This document shows, piece after piece, positions 42,651 to 56,057 of a stretch of DNA of 64,000 nt. Each line of letters opens with the position of its first letter. Positions within the stretch are counted from its first letter, which is position 1. The notes beneath the pieces were generated by a model that saw only the letters and a program-made list of their open reading frames with translations, ran no database searches and was not told the origin of the DNA. The stretch is from Pocillopora verrucosa (taxonomy: Eukaryota; Cnidaria; Anthozoa; Scleractinia; Pocilloporidae). The stretch is from assembly GCF_036669915.1 (NCBI RefSeq), contig NC_089324.1:12142118-12206117 (forward strand), given 5' to 3'. A program made the translations under genes and the position numbers.

Positions 42651-45600
42651 ATGAGTGATTTAGACGAAGCAACCGTTAAAAAGCTCAAAGTTGCAGAGCT
42701 TAGATCAGAATTGCAAAATCGGGGCTTAGATACGAAGGGAAACAAACCGGTTCTTGTGGAACGATTGCTCGAAGCGATTTCCAACGTCGGTCAAAAAAAT
42801 GACAATTCGTTGGACGAGGATGGTGCTAGTGCTGCGGAAGAAAGTGCCATGGAACCACAAGGACAAGAGGAAGCTGACGAAAAAAAAGAGGAGACTCAGA
42901 TGGAAGAAAATGAGGAAAACACCGTCGAAGACGCGGAATCGAAAGTTGAAGAACCGTTGCCTGTGGCCGAAAATTCTTGCGCCGATCAAGCCTCTGATCT
43001 GGAGACTGTAGACGTCCCAATGGAAGAAAAGCCCACAGAGGAAAGTTCCGGAAAGCCTGCAGAATCCGCGGAAGTACTTCAGAAAGAGGAAAGTGCAATA
43101 GAAACTGAAAAAGATGTTGCTCAGTCCGCAGAACCAATGGAGACGGGTCAAGAAAGTGCTTCAACATCCCAAACAACAGAAGGTACGATTAAAGAATTTC
43201 ACGTTTGCATAATCAACAAGTTCTCTCAAAATATGATTCGCTATACTTTGCTACTTGGTAATTTTGAAGTTGTCCTTTAATCATCGTTATTACCCAACAC
43301 CTATGATACAATGTCAGTTGTTCCCCATCTATCATAAGTCAACTAATCAACTAAGATCTCCAGTCTCTGTTCCCACGTTAGTCAAGTCTATTCGATAACA
43401 TCGCGTTTCTTTCAATCAAATAAATTATTCATGAGAAACAACATACGTGATAGTAACGTATTGGTTGAAAGAGAAAAGTTCTCTGAGATCCAGAAATGAA
43501 AGAGCTGATCTAGTATACTTCAAACTGAGACGAGTGCTGCTAGATGATACATGGTCATCGCTCAGACCTGAAGGTGGAGGTTTTCGTTCGGGGTTTGTTT
43601 TAGAAATGCAAGGCACGATTGTATTTGAGAGTGTTAGGGTTTTAAGAGACACTGTCACATGTATAGTTAATGACAGAACCACACTTTGTACTCGGTGTTC
43701 ATGTTCTTGCAGGATCATCTTTAATCCTCAATGCAGAGGGAATGTGTCACATTTATAGTATACGTTCCCAAAGAATTGTTACAATGAAAACACGGGTAGA
43801 AATGTGTAGGATTAAGGGATGAAAATGATACCTCTCAATAATTCAATGCAATCAGGCCCTTCATAAACAAGCTGTAAAGAAAAGCAGAGCTTGAAATAAA
43901 TTTAAATGTTGTTGAGTCCCTTTGGAAAGTAATGGCAGAGGAACAATTGTTAGTTGTGAAGTTTTTGCTTATCATTAAGGTAACCCTTTGCACCGTAACA
44001 TCAGTATGCATATTCTCCAAACTGTTCTCCATTCATTTCCTAAGGAACTGACAAGGAGAACTTATTTAATAATCAAGAGTTTTTGTAGCTTTTGACCATT
44101 TCCTTTATTTCATGACTTTGTGAGGAAAAATTAGATGGTGGTCAGTCTTAAGGGTTATAAGGTTGAGCTCAAAAGGCTGCTGAATCTAGATTTGAATCAT
44201 TTTATAATTGCAATGGACTGAAATAAATTTTTCATGTGGTATTTAGTCCCTTGATATGTTAAGCATAGTCGCAAAAACCTTTGTTGTTTAGCTAAGTGTC
44301 AGATTGGAGAAAGATACCGACCTTTCTACCTTTCCATGAGTGTTAGTAGTCATTCTGAGGACCTACATAATCCCAAGCACAGTTCTTGTACATTATACTT
44401 TTGAACAAATTTTCTTTTCAATTTCATTTTATTGAAATAAACAAAAGCTCTCAGGCAATCATTTATACCAGGGAAAAACAGATGACAAGTGGAATAGTGT
44501 AGGTTAGCAATGAGAAAGTGTTGCATAACTATTTTTTACCACACTAACAACAATACACCAATGCAATCGCTAATACAACATAAATGCATAGGTCTGTTAT
44601 TAAGGGTCATAAACTGTCATCTAACATCTGTTACAGCTGGGCTCACTCAATGTTAAAAGATGTTGATTGCGGCCACCTTATACTTCACCTCATATCACAC
44701 TGATGCTGGTGATATTGGGTGATATCTCCAATGTAACAGTTGGTTAAAAAATAAGAGACAATCCTGTATGCACATACTGTTTATAACAGATTAAATGTCC
44801 AGATTTAGGTTGCATGATGTGTTAACAAGCCTTTGTTTTGTATCTGTTATTCTACAGTTATACAACAACTTAAGATGATTTGTAGATTTGATCCATACAG
44901 GAGCTGATAAGGGAAATATCTTGTAATATGCTGAATGAGAACAGTAGTATTCTGATAAAAAAAACATCAAGGCCTCTGGTTTAGTGGTGTCAATCAGAAA
45001 ATTATGGTCTCTAAATTGTAATGAGCAACTTAAAAGGTTCAACTTTAAATTTACATGTTATGAACTGTATTGTAAAATTGAAATTTTTTTATTTAAATCT
45101 TTCACTTCCAAGAGTGACCAAAGAGGAATTTGTCTTTTTGGTTTCAATACATTTTCAACACTGAAAGATGATGAGAAGGAAAAAAGATATTGTTGAGGGG
45201 ATATTGTTTGAATAAGCACTCAAAACACAAATTAGTAGAAATTGATGACAGAAAGTAATGAGAAATTGTATTTTTTTCTTGGGAATGAAAGGGTTAAAGA
45301 TGAATCGTAGCAGTTAGAAGTCTTGTACCATGAGCATGAAGGAATTGGTTTAGAAATACATATAAGCCTAATTCCATAGTGGAAGATGCATCTGGGTAAA
45401 GTTCAAGATATGCAAGATGATGCTTATTTTAATGTTACTATGACTAGTTGTATTTTTGCATATATGTTATTTAAGAACTAATAAACAGAGTCTAAAATTT
45501 TTAAATCCAACTGGAAGTCCTCATAGCCCCCTTAGTACAGTCTGCTTTTGATTACTAAGATTCTCTTGTAAAATGGTTTATGTTTTGCACGATTCTCCAA

Positions 45601-48600
45601 GCACTAATCTTTTTTTTTTTGGTATGTTTTCAAAGCTGTTAGAAAAATATGAATTTTGCAAAATACCCTCAAAATGCCAATGTACCAACCAGTGGGACTC
45701 AACATATCACTTTCAGTTATTTGTAATTCATTAAGAATGCTGTAACACATCAGGGTTAAACATTCCAGGTGCAGCTTCATGTATGCCTTGTGCTTTGTGT
45801 TTACCTGTGTTGCGCCAACTTTGTTCAAACTCTAGGGACCACCCCACGTCAGAGCCACTCACTTGACATGTGGGAATGTTGTCTGGCAAGTCTCTTGGTG
45901 TTTAAGGTAGCGGTGACTCACTTCAGTTTCGCTCTACGTGTCATTTTTAAGCATTGGGAAACAAGACCTTTCCCATTGATGAGAAAACAGAAAAACTGCA
46001 ATTACAGCTTAAGGCTGTACAACAAGTGCAATTATCTGTTTGGTTTTGAGAAATGCAGAGTGTCAAATGAAGACCAATTTACACTTTGTTGTGTAGTTAT
46101 AAGGAGAAGCTCTGCAGTGAGTAACTGCATCTGAGGATAGATTCTGAAGATGCAAGGTCTTAATGACCTGGATGCATTTACTATCAGTTACTTTTCAACC
46201 ATCAAATATGAATCAAGGTTGCATCTTCTATTTGTGAGGGAGTGATGGATTCATTGTGTGGCGAATGGACAGAAGAGGAACATGGTGTACCACGCACAAA
46301 GCATTGGAATTGATGATAAAACCCGGCTAAATTAGATACTGTAGTTAACATGTGTTAATCCATGGAGATATAGTCTTGTGGAGAGCTCCATCTGACAATG
46401 AATGGTTGATGGGAGTTGTATGGATTTAAGAGGACTCTAGCACTGGATAGTTCAACCTTATGTTACTACTTGAATCAGCAGTAGATGTAGCAGCTAATAG
46501 TAATATAGCATAGTTATAAGTCCCTTATTCATAAGGTAAACTTTGTAATCTTTTTCAGGAGAGAAGGCAGATGCAGAGAAGGATGCTGATGATGATGTAG
46601 AGATTTCCACCGAGGCCAGGTAAGGAATTAAAGCTGGAGAGTCAGCGGTGACAGTGCAGCTGAAATGGTGTTTCCTTTCTCTGGAAACGTCAACAATTCT
46701 ATTGGAATCAGCTTGATTACAAACTGATCTCTGGAATGACTATCTGTGCTTATGTCACTGCCAGGAGAAAGATCAACCATCGGCAAAGGCGTCTGCTAGA
46801 TGCAGATCGCTCTGACCTCTCATCTGAGTTTTCTACATTTTCATTTTTCCCTCCAGTAGAGTTGAACCTGAGGATGAAGAGATTCCACTTGACGACACTT
46901 TAGTCGTCTTGGACAAATGTAAGTGGATGGGCCAAAATGGCGAGTACAATGTGTAACATACACTTGTAAGAGTAAGATTTTCAAGGAGCATGTCAAAACC
47001 AATTCACAACTGAGAACTAATATCGGAAGAGGTATGGGTATCTGTTTTAGCTTGTAGGAGTGCATGGCCAGCAGAGTCATGCACACTTATGAGAATTCTG
47101 TTCTCAATTTTTTTTTTTGCATTTGGTTGTATTTTAGACAACAGCGACCTGCATCTGAAAATTGCAGCAGATGGCTTGAGTGGAAAACCATTGGAGGATG
47201 AAGGGTTTTCATATCTGCTGGCTGGTGCAAGAGCAACCTGGGGTGTCACTACAGGCAAAGTTTGCTTTGAATGCAAGGTAAGGGCATGGACAAAAAGTCC
47301 AGGGGGAAGGAGTGGGTGAACTGTAGACTGGGAATTACTAGATGATATAGGAATTCAGGGGTTTTTAGGACAAGACAATTCAACAGAAGTAGTGTTCGTT
47401 AAAAATTAAAAATGTTCTTGTGGAATAATGATTTAAGAAGTGCCTGTTTTGGTCACTATAGTGACTTTAAAAAATTTGGCAACAAACTTGCAGCTTCAGG
47501 AGCCAAATTGGCAACCTGTCTAGGCAAAGGTTATCATATAAGTTATGTCAGTGGAAAAGGCACTTCACTTCAAAACTATTTCCCCAAAAGTAAGAGTATG
47601 AATGGTCAATGATGAACTGTCAGGCAAATTGAAGGAAATGTTTAAAGGGATTAGCTGTGAATAAGTATCCCTTTGAAGGTATTAGTGAGGGTCTTGTGGT
47701 GACAATATGTAGTGTGATACTGAGCCATGGCAGTATTTGGGAAATGGCTTTGGTGCAGCAGTAGGAGACCTTGAAATTAAAGGTGTCTACACTATATATA
47801 CATCATTGTCATACAAGTGTTATTTCTGTTTTCTTAGATAACAGCGATTGCTTCTGTCGAACTCCCTGATGCTGAAGATCCTAAGAATGTGGTCAGAGTA
47901 GGCTGGTCAACTGATTCTGCCAATCTTCAGCTAGGTAAGGCTTTTTTGGAATTTCAAATTAGTGAGAGGAGCTGGTGGGGTAATTGTGAGTCTTTTCTTG
48001 GGTTTGGCAATTTGTTCTCGAAAGAGAGTGAACTTTAAATGAATAACTATTGACCTAAGTGTACCCACCTTAACATCAGTATCCATCTTCTCCATACTGT
48101 TCTCTCTACATTTCTTTTGGGACAGACAGGGAGAATTTGTGTAAGAATTAACGTTCCTTAGGTTTGGGATCATTTCCTTTTTCTCAAGATCTTAGTGAGT
48201 CGTTTAGCAGTATTACTTTGAGGAGAAACTAGATGCTGGTCACTTGCGGGGTTTAAAGGGTGAATGATTTTAAAGAGTCTTGCCTTGTTAACATCTTGTG
48301 GCCAGGCTTGAACTGTGAACACTTAAATATTTGTATTTCCTGATACTGTTGTTATCATGGACAAGATTCAAGTAAGGTGATTAATTTTATTGAGAGATAA
48401 TTTTTTGGTCACATCCCATGCCAGTTTTTTGTGAACTCATATTTCACAGCCTTTTTGCTCTTTTGCAAGGGTGAAGAGACATCAAACTGTAACTTTGTTC
48501 CTGGAATTTTTTTTCCTGTAGGAGAAGACAAGCTTTCTTATGGGTATGACTCATCTGGCAAGAAAGCCACAGACTCAGAGTTTGCAGAATATGGGCAAAT

Positions 48601-51600
48601 ATTTGGTGCTGAGGATGTGATTGGGTGTTATTTGGTGAGTTAGACTGGTCAATACACACAAGTGTTAGAATATCATTTTGTGCTTTAGCAAGGATTCCCA
48701 ACAATGTTGGTTGACAGTCTACTAATGTTTGCAAGGCCCGACCAGGATTGAAGTAGCAATCAGATAATGGGCTCAAGGTGTCCACCATGTTATAGTTGAT
48801 GAAAGCAAAGCACTCATTGGCTATTATGCTAACATGAAGATGTGGTTTAAAACTACATGACAAGATTGGTTCTTTCTTTTTTATTATTATATTTTTTAAC
48901 CTTCTTCTCCTAAGAGAAATAAGCTTCTAATTTCTTCCAACAGTATCACCCTTGAATCAAAAATTAAGGTCACAGGAATAAAGGAAATAGTAAACTAAAG
49001 AAGCTCTTGATTGTTATACAAATTCTCCTTGTCAGCACCTAAGGAAGCATATAGAGAACAGTATGGATAAATTGCAAACTGATCTTAGGGGTTAACAACT
49101 GTACACTTACAGTGTAAGGCTACTTGCTATTTTCCACAGATTAGGATTAGTAACCTTGCTAATCAGATTTGGGCATTCGTCACAGAATGCTGTGGATTTA
49201 TACTACTGTTAATCAATATGCAACATTTGTCTTTCAAACAAGACTTAGAAGTCAGTTAGAAAAATTGGTGATAAACCAACAAGCTGAAAATTTTTAGAGC
49301 TCTTTCTTATTTCTTTATTTATTTAGTTATTTATTTATTTGTTCATTTGTTTGTTTTAGGACTTGGAGAGTGAACCTAAAACAATTTCCTTCAGCAAGAA
49401 TGGTGAAGACCTTGGAGAAGCTTATGAACTGACTGATGGTTTGGAAGACAAGGCCCTCTACCCTCATGTCCTGATTAAAAATGCTGAGTTCAGTGTCAAC
49501 TTTGGATCTCAGGTAAAAGTCGTCATCTTTTAAATCTTTGATCACTGGAATGTTAATTCAGGTGTCAACTTGGATCTCAGTTAAGAGTTTACTATGTATC
49601 TGGGCAGGAAAATGAGTTAAGGATCTTTTACCCTTGAAATTTTAATTCTGTAACTCTCAAGATACAAGTGTTAATTCTCCCTTCTGGTTGACACACATTT
49701 CCTTATAGGATTGTTACATAATTTGGTGTTAGATCAAGATGACAGTGTCCACCCAATAAGTTTGAGTATTCTCTTGACCTGTTTGCTGGATATTGTTTGG
49801 ATATTATAGGGAGAATTTACTTATGGATCACACTTGTTTTTTTAAGGAGGAGCCTTGGTTCCCTGCCAAGGAGGGTTACACCTTCATGCAGTCAGTTGGT
49901 GAAGAGTTCTTGGTCCATGGCACAAGGGGACCCACAACTAAAAAGGAGTGTGAGGCAAGTCTTTGGTAACCGTGACAGAACTGCTCAGTGATGAACCTCC
50001 ACTTATACCTTTGAATGTACACAATGGATTTTTCTGCACCTTTCAATGACCTACATCTGAGAATATTCCCTTGTTACTGCCCTTCTTAAATGAAACTTTG
50101 TTTTGACACATTGTTCTTGACTTGTAGGTGATAATGATGGTAGGGTTACCTGGGTCAGGAAAGACAACATGGGTGAACCAGCAAGTGAGTGAAAACCCAG
50201 ACAAGAAATACAATGTGCTGGGCACAAACTCCATCATGGAGAAAATGAAGGTAAAATAATGCAGTTGTTGATACAGAACCATGCTAACTCAAACTGCCCA
50301 GGGAAACAAAAAAGGTTTGAATTAGCAAGGGTTTGGGTTAGTTGATGGTAAACAGCTGAAAAACCAGGGTCGAGGGAAACTGGATCAAGTTTGAGGTACT
50401 CAGGGGTTGAACTTCATTGCATTTGAGGTAGCAGGGTTCTGTTGTATTAATCTGCTAGTCAGCTTGGAAGTAAACTTAGTGTATAATTTAGTATCTTGTG
50501 GTTTACTCTTAGCAGTTTTTTTTTTTGTATTTCTTTCCTTTTTTTTCAAGTTCTCTTGTTTAAAAGAGCTAAATGTGACACTATCTTGTGTATATATGGT
50601 CATCAGTTGCAATCTCTAGTGTCCATCCTTTTCATGCTTGTTCCTACATGTACTTGAATCATGTGTTGTTGTTGTTGTTGTTGTTGTTGTGGTTGTTGTT
50701 TTTGTTTAAGGGAGGTGGAGGTTCATTAAAAGCCAGTTTTTGGCATCTGCTTAGCTTGCAAGCAAGCTCTTGTGTTTGGTTTCACCTTAGGGCCTGTTTT
50801 GGGCACAGCTGCCTGTTACACCACTAGCAGCCACTTATGGAAAAAGCTATGGGAACCCCTCTACAATGAAATGGCTCTGCATGATGCTGAAAGATGTCTG
50901 AAAAAGTTGTTGTTTTAGACCAAAATCTTATCTAAGCGGCCATCCATGTGAAGAGAAAACTTTAAGAAGTTGATAAGTTTTGAAATTGACCTTTTGACTT
51001 GTTTTCAGATTATGGGTGTGGCCAGGAAAAGAGATGTGGGAGGGTATAGTAAGTTGATGGACAAGGCTGCAAAATGCCTGCACCGTTTGTTTGAGCTGGC
51101 AGCAAGTAAGAAGAGGAATTATATTCTAGACCAGGTAAGATTACTCCACACAGGAAGGTTATTTTCTTACTAAAAAAATGTTAGAGGCTACTTACATGTA
51201 GTTAGTGAACCTCCCCAGGCTGGTGTTATATCAGCTGGTATTTTCTGCAACTGAGAGATTGATTGTTTCCCTCAAATTGATGGTGATTCTTGTCATATCC
51301 CATAATGATTACATTGTGATGACTTCCTTAACCTTTTAACCCCTAAGAGTGATTAACATCTAATTTCTCCTTACAATATCACCCTTTAATCAAACATTAA
51401 GGTCATGAGAGTAAAGGAAATGATCACAAACTAAAGCAGTTCTTGATTGTTAAACAAATTCTCTTTGTCAGCATCTTGGGAAATGTATAGTGAATAGTAT
51501 GGAGAATGTGGATACTGATGTCAGGGAGTAAAGGGCTGCACACTTTATTCACCCTTCCCTTTCTCTTTGGCAGCATTATTTGTTACACATCCTTTAGTAT

Positions 51601-53840
51601 TTTTTGTTTTGCTCGCCAGACCAATGTGTACTTGTCAGCCCAAAAGAAGAAGATGAGGCCTTTTGAAGGATTCAACAGAAAAGCTATAGTTTGCATTCCC
51701 ACCCAAGAAGATCTTAAAAAGAGGACAGAAGACAGAAAGAAGGAAGGCATTGAGCTGCCTGAAAATGCAGTTAGTGACATGAAAAGTATGTTAATGATCA
51801 TGTTTATCCTCTTTCCTGTTTTCCATAGCAATGATGACTAGAAGTGTTCTTAATACCCTTGGATGGAATGCCTGTGCCACATTTTTTTTTTCCTAGAAGG
51901 AGAGGGGAAGGGGGGTGTGTAAAGTTCCTTAGCACCCACATCTATTCCCGTGTCAGGGCCAGGACTCAGACCCAGAACGACAATTCAGTCATTTGGTCAC
52001 CATTTCTTCATCCATCATGATAACCATCTAAAACGCTTCCGGTACGTCCTGAGAACGATGTAGGCTGAAAGAGGGGATTTTAGTGGACACGGAAGCAGTG
52101 AAAAAGGGCAAATTAATTTAAAAATTAAAAAAATCGATGTGATACTTACTTTCATCTATTATTATTTTTCTTTACAGTGAGTTTCACTCTACCAAAAGTT
52201 GGCGAATTTTTTGATGAAGTTGTGTATGCTGATCAGCCTGAAAGCAAGGCGAAAAGTGTCGTTGATGAATACATCAAAGAAGGTCGCTCTTACAGAAGCC
52301 GCTCAGGTGCAGGATCAGAGCCACCTTACAAACGGTCAAGATTTGAAGACAGACCCCGACATGGTGGAGGATACAACAGGGACAGAGGCTTTGATGACCG
52401 CGGAAGTTACAGACGTGGAGGTGGAGGCGGAGGTGGAGGTTATAACCAGAGATTTGGAGGTCGCTCTTATCACGGTCATGGAGGGGGTGGTGGCTACCAC
52501 CGAGGTGGACGAGGCGGAGGAGGATACCATGACAGGAGGGATCATCGTGGAGGAAGAGGTACTGTGCGGGTTTTTTTTTATGCATGCGTGAAAGTTTTAT
52601 TCGCCCAATGTATTTGCTGTTACTATTTCTTAGCAAGGAAACGTTGATAATTAATTGCGAGTGAAGAACTTATGAAACGACATGAGCAGCGATGAACAAA
52701 CAAGCACAGTTGAGGGACAACTGATGCAGCTTGAGCATTTGTTTTTGCTGCAGTTCCAATTCTCACTGTAATTAGCATTGACCATTCCACCATTGGCTAG
52801 CTTTATACATGTACTTATGACGTCTATGAGTATCAATATATATTGATATAATAAGCTCAGTTATGCACGCATTCTGATTGGTTCTCACTTATGATCTATT
52901 GGAGGACAGACGTATGGATCATTAAAACTTTTTTTTTAATTCTTTATTATATAAAACAAATAGATTCCAATTTGACGTGCGTCTGTTCAGTAATAGATCA
53001 CAGAGGACGTCAAAATGTGGCAAGAACATCAGTGACACTCGGCTGCGCCTCGTGTGCCACTTTTTTGTTCTTACCACATTTTGACGTCATCTTTGATCTA
53101 TTACTGAACAGACGTACGGCAACTTGGAATCTATTTGTTAAATATATACATGCTCATGTGCCAATACAAGTATGCCTATTGTGTCTTGTACGCTTGCTTT
53201 ACGGATTTTACTCGTAACCACTGGAAGTGGGAGAGGGGCACAAGGCTAGTGCAAGTGGTGTGCTATCATTTCTGATATTCCCATGACCTAAATGTTTGAT
53301 TCAGCTGTGATGCTGTAAGAAGAAAGTAGAATTTAATCAGTCTTGGGAGTGAAAGGATTCAGTATTCATTTTGTGCTTTTATTTTTATTTAATTGTTTGT
53401 TATTTTGTTTACAAGGTGGAGGTTATGGAGGCGGAGGTTATGGCGGTGGAGGGTTCCGCCAGCAGCAGTCGTCCTACCGTCAACACCAACAGTCAAATCA
53501 ACAACAGAGACCTCGCTACCAGCAGAACTACAACCAGCAAAATTACAACCAGCAGCAGCAAGTTTCACAAGCTTCGTACACACCTCAGCAACAGCAACAG
53601 TACAACACCAGCCAGGCCTACAACCAGTACTACAACTACAACCAGGGATACCAAGCAAGCACAGGATACCAACAGACCGGCTACGCTCAGCAGCAGCCGC
53701 AGCAACAACAACAGCAGCAGACGTACGGTCAGACGGCACAACAACAGACCTACCAGAATTACCAGAATTATTATGCGGGATATCAGCAGCAGCAACAACA
53801 GCAGCAGTATGGAAGTTACGGCAGCGGAAGTGGGTACTAG
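42651..53840 (+). CDS. HNRNPUL1: hnRNP U-like protein, HNRNPUL1 type
   Basis: Nuclear RNA/DNA-binding protein; the family acts in pre-mRNA processing, transcription and the DNA-damage response. Thirteen coding exons in consistent phase give 828 residues: 42651-43182, 46559-46619, 46857-46918, 47138-47277, 47838-47934, 48522-48634, 49360-49512, 49847-49954, 50128-50250, 51009-51134, 51620-51785, 52178-52558, 53416-53840. Order: SAP domain (about 8-42; [20 protein letters not shown]), acidic region to about 215, SPRY (about 215-390; [26 protein letters not shown]), P-loop kinase-like domain (from about 423; [10 protein letters not shown] at about 428-437; [25 protein letters not shown]), RGG/GGG region (about 600-700), then a Gln/Tyr/Asn-rich tail. 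RNYILDQTNVY and KMRPFEGF favour HNRNPUL1 over HNRNPU. The intron after 49954 begins GC rather than GT. The start lies in a TCAGC-ATG-AG context. Confidence 0.95.
43980..44162 (+). repeat. MITE-C copy, HNRNPUL1-like intron 1
   Basis: AACCCTTTGCACCGTAACATCAGTATGCATATTCTCC...GAAAAATTAGATGGTGGTCAGTCTTAAGGGTT. Confidence 0.85.
44163..46558. other. Rest of HNRNPUL1-like intron 1
   Basis: Apart from MITE copies no second gene is supported. The longest ORF here (45769-46134) has no domain and is not conserved in any pattern I recognise. Confidence 0.6.
45095..45296 (+). repeat. Diverged MITE-A copy
   Basis: TCTTTCACTTCCAAGAGTGACCAAAGAGGAATTTG...TTGGGAATGAAAGGGTTAAAG. Confidence 0.7.
48060..48263 (+). 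repeat. MITE-C copy
   Basis: ACCCACCTTAACATCAGTATCCATCTTCTCCATACTGTTCTCT...AACTAGATGCTGGTCACTTGCGGGG. It lies between exons 47838-47934 and 48522-48634. Confidence 0.85.
48896..49095 (-). repeat. MITE-C copy, reverse
   Basis: CTTCTCCTAAGAGAAATAAGCTTCTAATTTC...TATAGAGAACAGTATGGATAAATTGCAAACTGATCTTAGGGG, the reverse complement of the family. Confidence 0.8.
49650..49835 (+). repeat. MITE-B copy, uninterrupted
   Basis: TAACTCTCAAGATACAAGTGTTAATTCTCCCTTCTGG...TTGACCTGTTTGCTGGATATTGTTTGG. It gives the uninterrupted state against which the nested insertion at 41023 can be judged. Confidence 0.75.
51331..51537 (-). repeat. MITE-C copy, reverse
   Basis: AACCTTTTAACCCCTAAGAGTGATTAACATCTAATTTCTCC...GGAGAATGTGGATACTGATGTCAGGGAGTAAAGGG. 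Confidence 0.85.
52875..53136. repeat. Foldback element D with long palindrome
   Basis: The core 52968-53136 is a near-perfect inverted repeat: AAATAGATTCCAATTTGACG..CGTCTGTTCAGTAATAGATC on the left is answered by GATCTATTACTGAACAGACG..TTGGAATCTATTT on the right. Inner arms GACGTCAAAATGTGG / CCACATTTTGACGTC surround a short spacer. It lies in the last HNRNPUL1-like intron. Confidence 0.92.
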
Positions 53841-55075
53841 GTGTGTGTGTGGGATCGGCAAACCTTTGGTTAAAAGATGGATATGGACAGTGTTTGTAAT
53901 CATATATTAGCCACGTTGGCGCAGATGCTTAAATTAAATCCGCTTTTTTTTTCGTTTAAAAACTTTTTTTTAAGGGGTGTTTGACACAGGGTTTAAAAAA
54001 TCTTGTGTCATGTAAATTCTTGCAGATACCAAATGTAGCTTAGGAAAGGAAACACTTTTGTCTCGCTTATTACCTTAGTATTAGGCTCGCTTTAAGCCGT
54101 GGATGATTTCTATTTTAGGGTTGCCAAACTTGCCTGACGTCTACGTATTGTAGTTTGAAGTGACGATTGTCACACGTAACATTTCACTATTAGCTGTGGT
54201 CAAGACATATTAATTTGTACACTTAGTACGATTTCTTGCCGTGCGGTATTTACAAAACACGCCTTGCTAAACCTCTCCAAATAAGGTGCAGTGGTGCCTG
54301 CTTTAAGACATAACTAAATAGGCACCGTATTTAAGCATGTGCGAGTGATTCTGGCCAGCACAAGCGAGCGAGGACTCGTGCGTGCATTATATGGTGTGGC
54401 TAGTCTCTCGCGCGTGTTATCCACGCTCTGATCGTTCCCACAGAAAGAACTCTTGTACAAAACAAAATTGTTCGACTGTGTAGTCGATTTTTTTAACTTA
54501 ATTAATGTCATGTTTCACAAAAATTAGGGACAATTTCGTCTAGTTGGTCAGTTCTCGCTTATTAGGTTGATAAGGCTAACAGTGCTCTGTGGTATGTCCT
54601 TGCATGACCTAAATTGAGGGACTTACCGAACGAGCATATGTGCTCGAACACGAAGTCACTGGCCATCAATTGATACCTTTGTACGTGCATTTTCAAATAG
54701 AACCGGTGCACCAGAGCACCTACTGTTAGTGTGTGTGTGAGACACGAATTTCGTTATTTTTAGCAAGCTAGGTGTTTTTTCGCTCTAACGAAGAAACGCT
54801 TTTTATACTAAGATCTTTTTTACGAGCTCAGTTACTCTGTCCATAAATGTGCATTTTTGTTTTGTCTCTATTGTTTTTGTTGTGTGTGTGAAGCTGTATT
54901 GTTGTTAGTATAGTTCTAGAAAGCGTTATTGTTATTAAAGACCTGTATGCATTTAGAGTCTGTATTGTTTGGTTAATGTTTCTTACTGACCTGTTCGAAT
55001 CTATAAATCATTGTAAATGTGAGTTTTGATAATACATCCTTGTGTTGTGGGAACTGTTCAATAAACAGGTTTTAA
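53841..55075 (+). other. 3' UTR of the HNRNPUL1-like gene
   Basis: About 1.2 kb without a recognisable second gene, ending near AATAAA at 55060-55065 (TGTTCAATAAACAGG). An ATTAAA-type motif near 54935 could give a shorter form. Confidence 0.6.
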
Positions 55076-56057
55076 AAAATAAGATGCGAGTCGATACTGT
55101 TGCAATTAATTAATTAATTTATTTATTTATTTATTACACGTAAATGAAACGCGTTGTCCGCCTCCTCCCCCACCAGGATTTCTTCTGCCCTTGAAGTATT
55201 TCTATGGTCTTGTATTCAGATATCAGAGGGTGGGGGTGGGGGACAGGGAGAATTTTTTTTTTTTTTGTCTGGGCTATGTGAAGCTCAGCATATTTGAAAA
55301 TTGCTTCTGTCGTGTTGGGTCGTACGAACTTTAGCGAAAAGGGGGCCCGTTCTTTCTCTCCCACTCTCTCTCTAGACTAATGAATACGAAGGGGGCCGGA
55401 AACAGAAATGGACGAGCTGGAATAAGTTCTTTTCATTTCCTTTGAATACCTGGCGAGGCCTTGTGATGTTGCATCTATATACCTATATATTTTACAATCG
55501 TTTACGTCCCTTCTTTATCCAGTCGGCAGGTGACCGAATCAAAAAGCTCCTCGGCTGTAACGTGTTTCTTCGATACTGACGTGGATCGAGATACAGCAGT
55601 ACCATAATAAGTCAAATTGCCCATGACGAAAAAAGCATCGATATTTTGGCAACGTTCAGGTCGACTGACAGTTAATCACCAGAAACATTTAATCTTGGTT
55701 GTTAGCTCCTGTAATGACTAGAATATGCTGTTCAAACAATACGTTTTAAGTTCAAGTTGATATTTCTAAAATTGCAATACTATTTACAGCTCTCTGTCGA
55801 ACTTAAACGTTTCGTTTTATAATTGAACGAAACAAGACGAAGAACTCGGTGACGATTATTTTAAACCCACCCTTTGAAGTCGGAAAATTCATTTGAATTA
55901 CAAATAATTTCCAAATAAATATTCATGTTTGCGTTCAGTCTTGCACGTGGAAAGAGCTTACGAACTACAAATATTCAAACGTCTCTTTCAGCTTCTACGG
56001 AATCAAGAAACACGTTATATCTACCTGATAACCTTTGATATTCAATTTTCTGTCCAG
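55076..56057. other. Intergenic stretch after the HNRNPUL1-like gene
   Basis: An (ATTA/TTTA)n run at 55107-55135 and a GGTGGGGGTGGGGG tract near 55229. No gene is supported. Confidence 0.5.

Noticed and set aside
45769..46134. 121-codon ORF with a hydrophobic start in HNRNPUL1-like intron 1
   Set aside because: No recognisable domain, no splice or polyadenylation support; one chance ORF of this size is expected in 3.4 kb.
52199..52636. Long alternate-frame ORFs over the RGG and Gln-rich exons
   Set aside because: Shadow frames of low-complexity coding sequence; the hnRNP U-like frame is supported by domains and phase.
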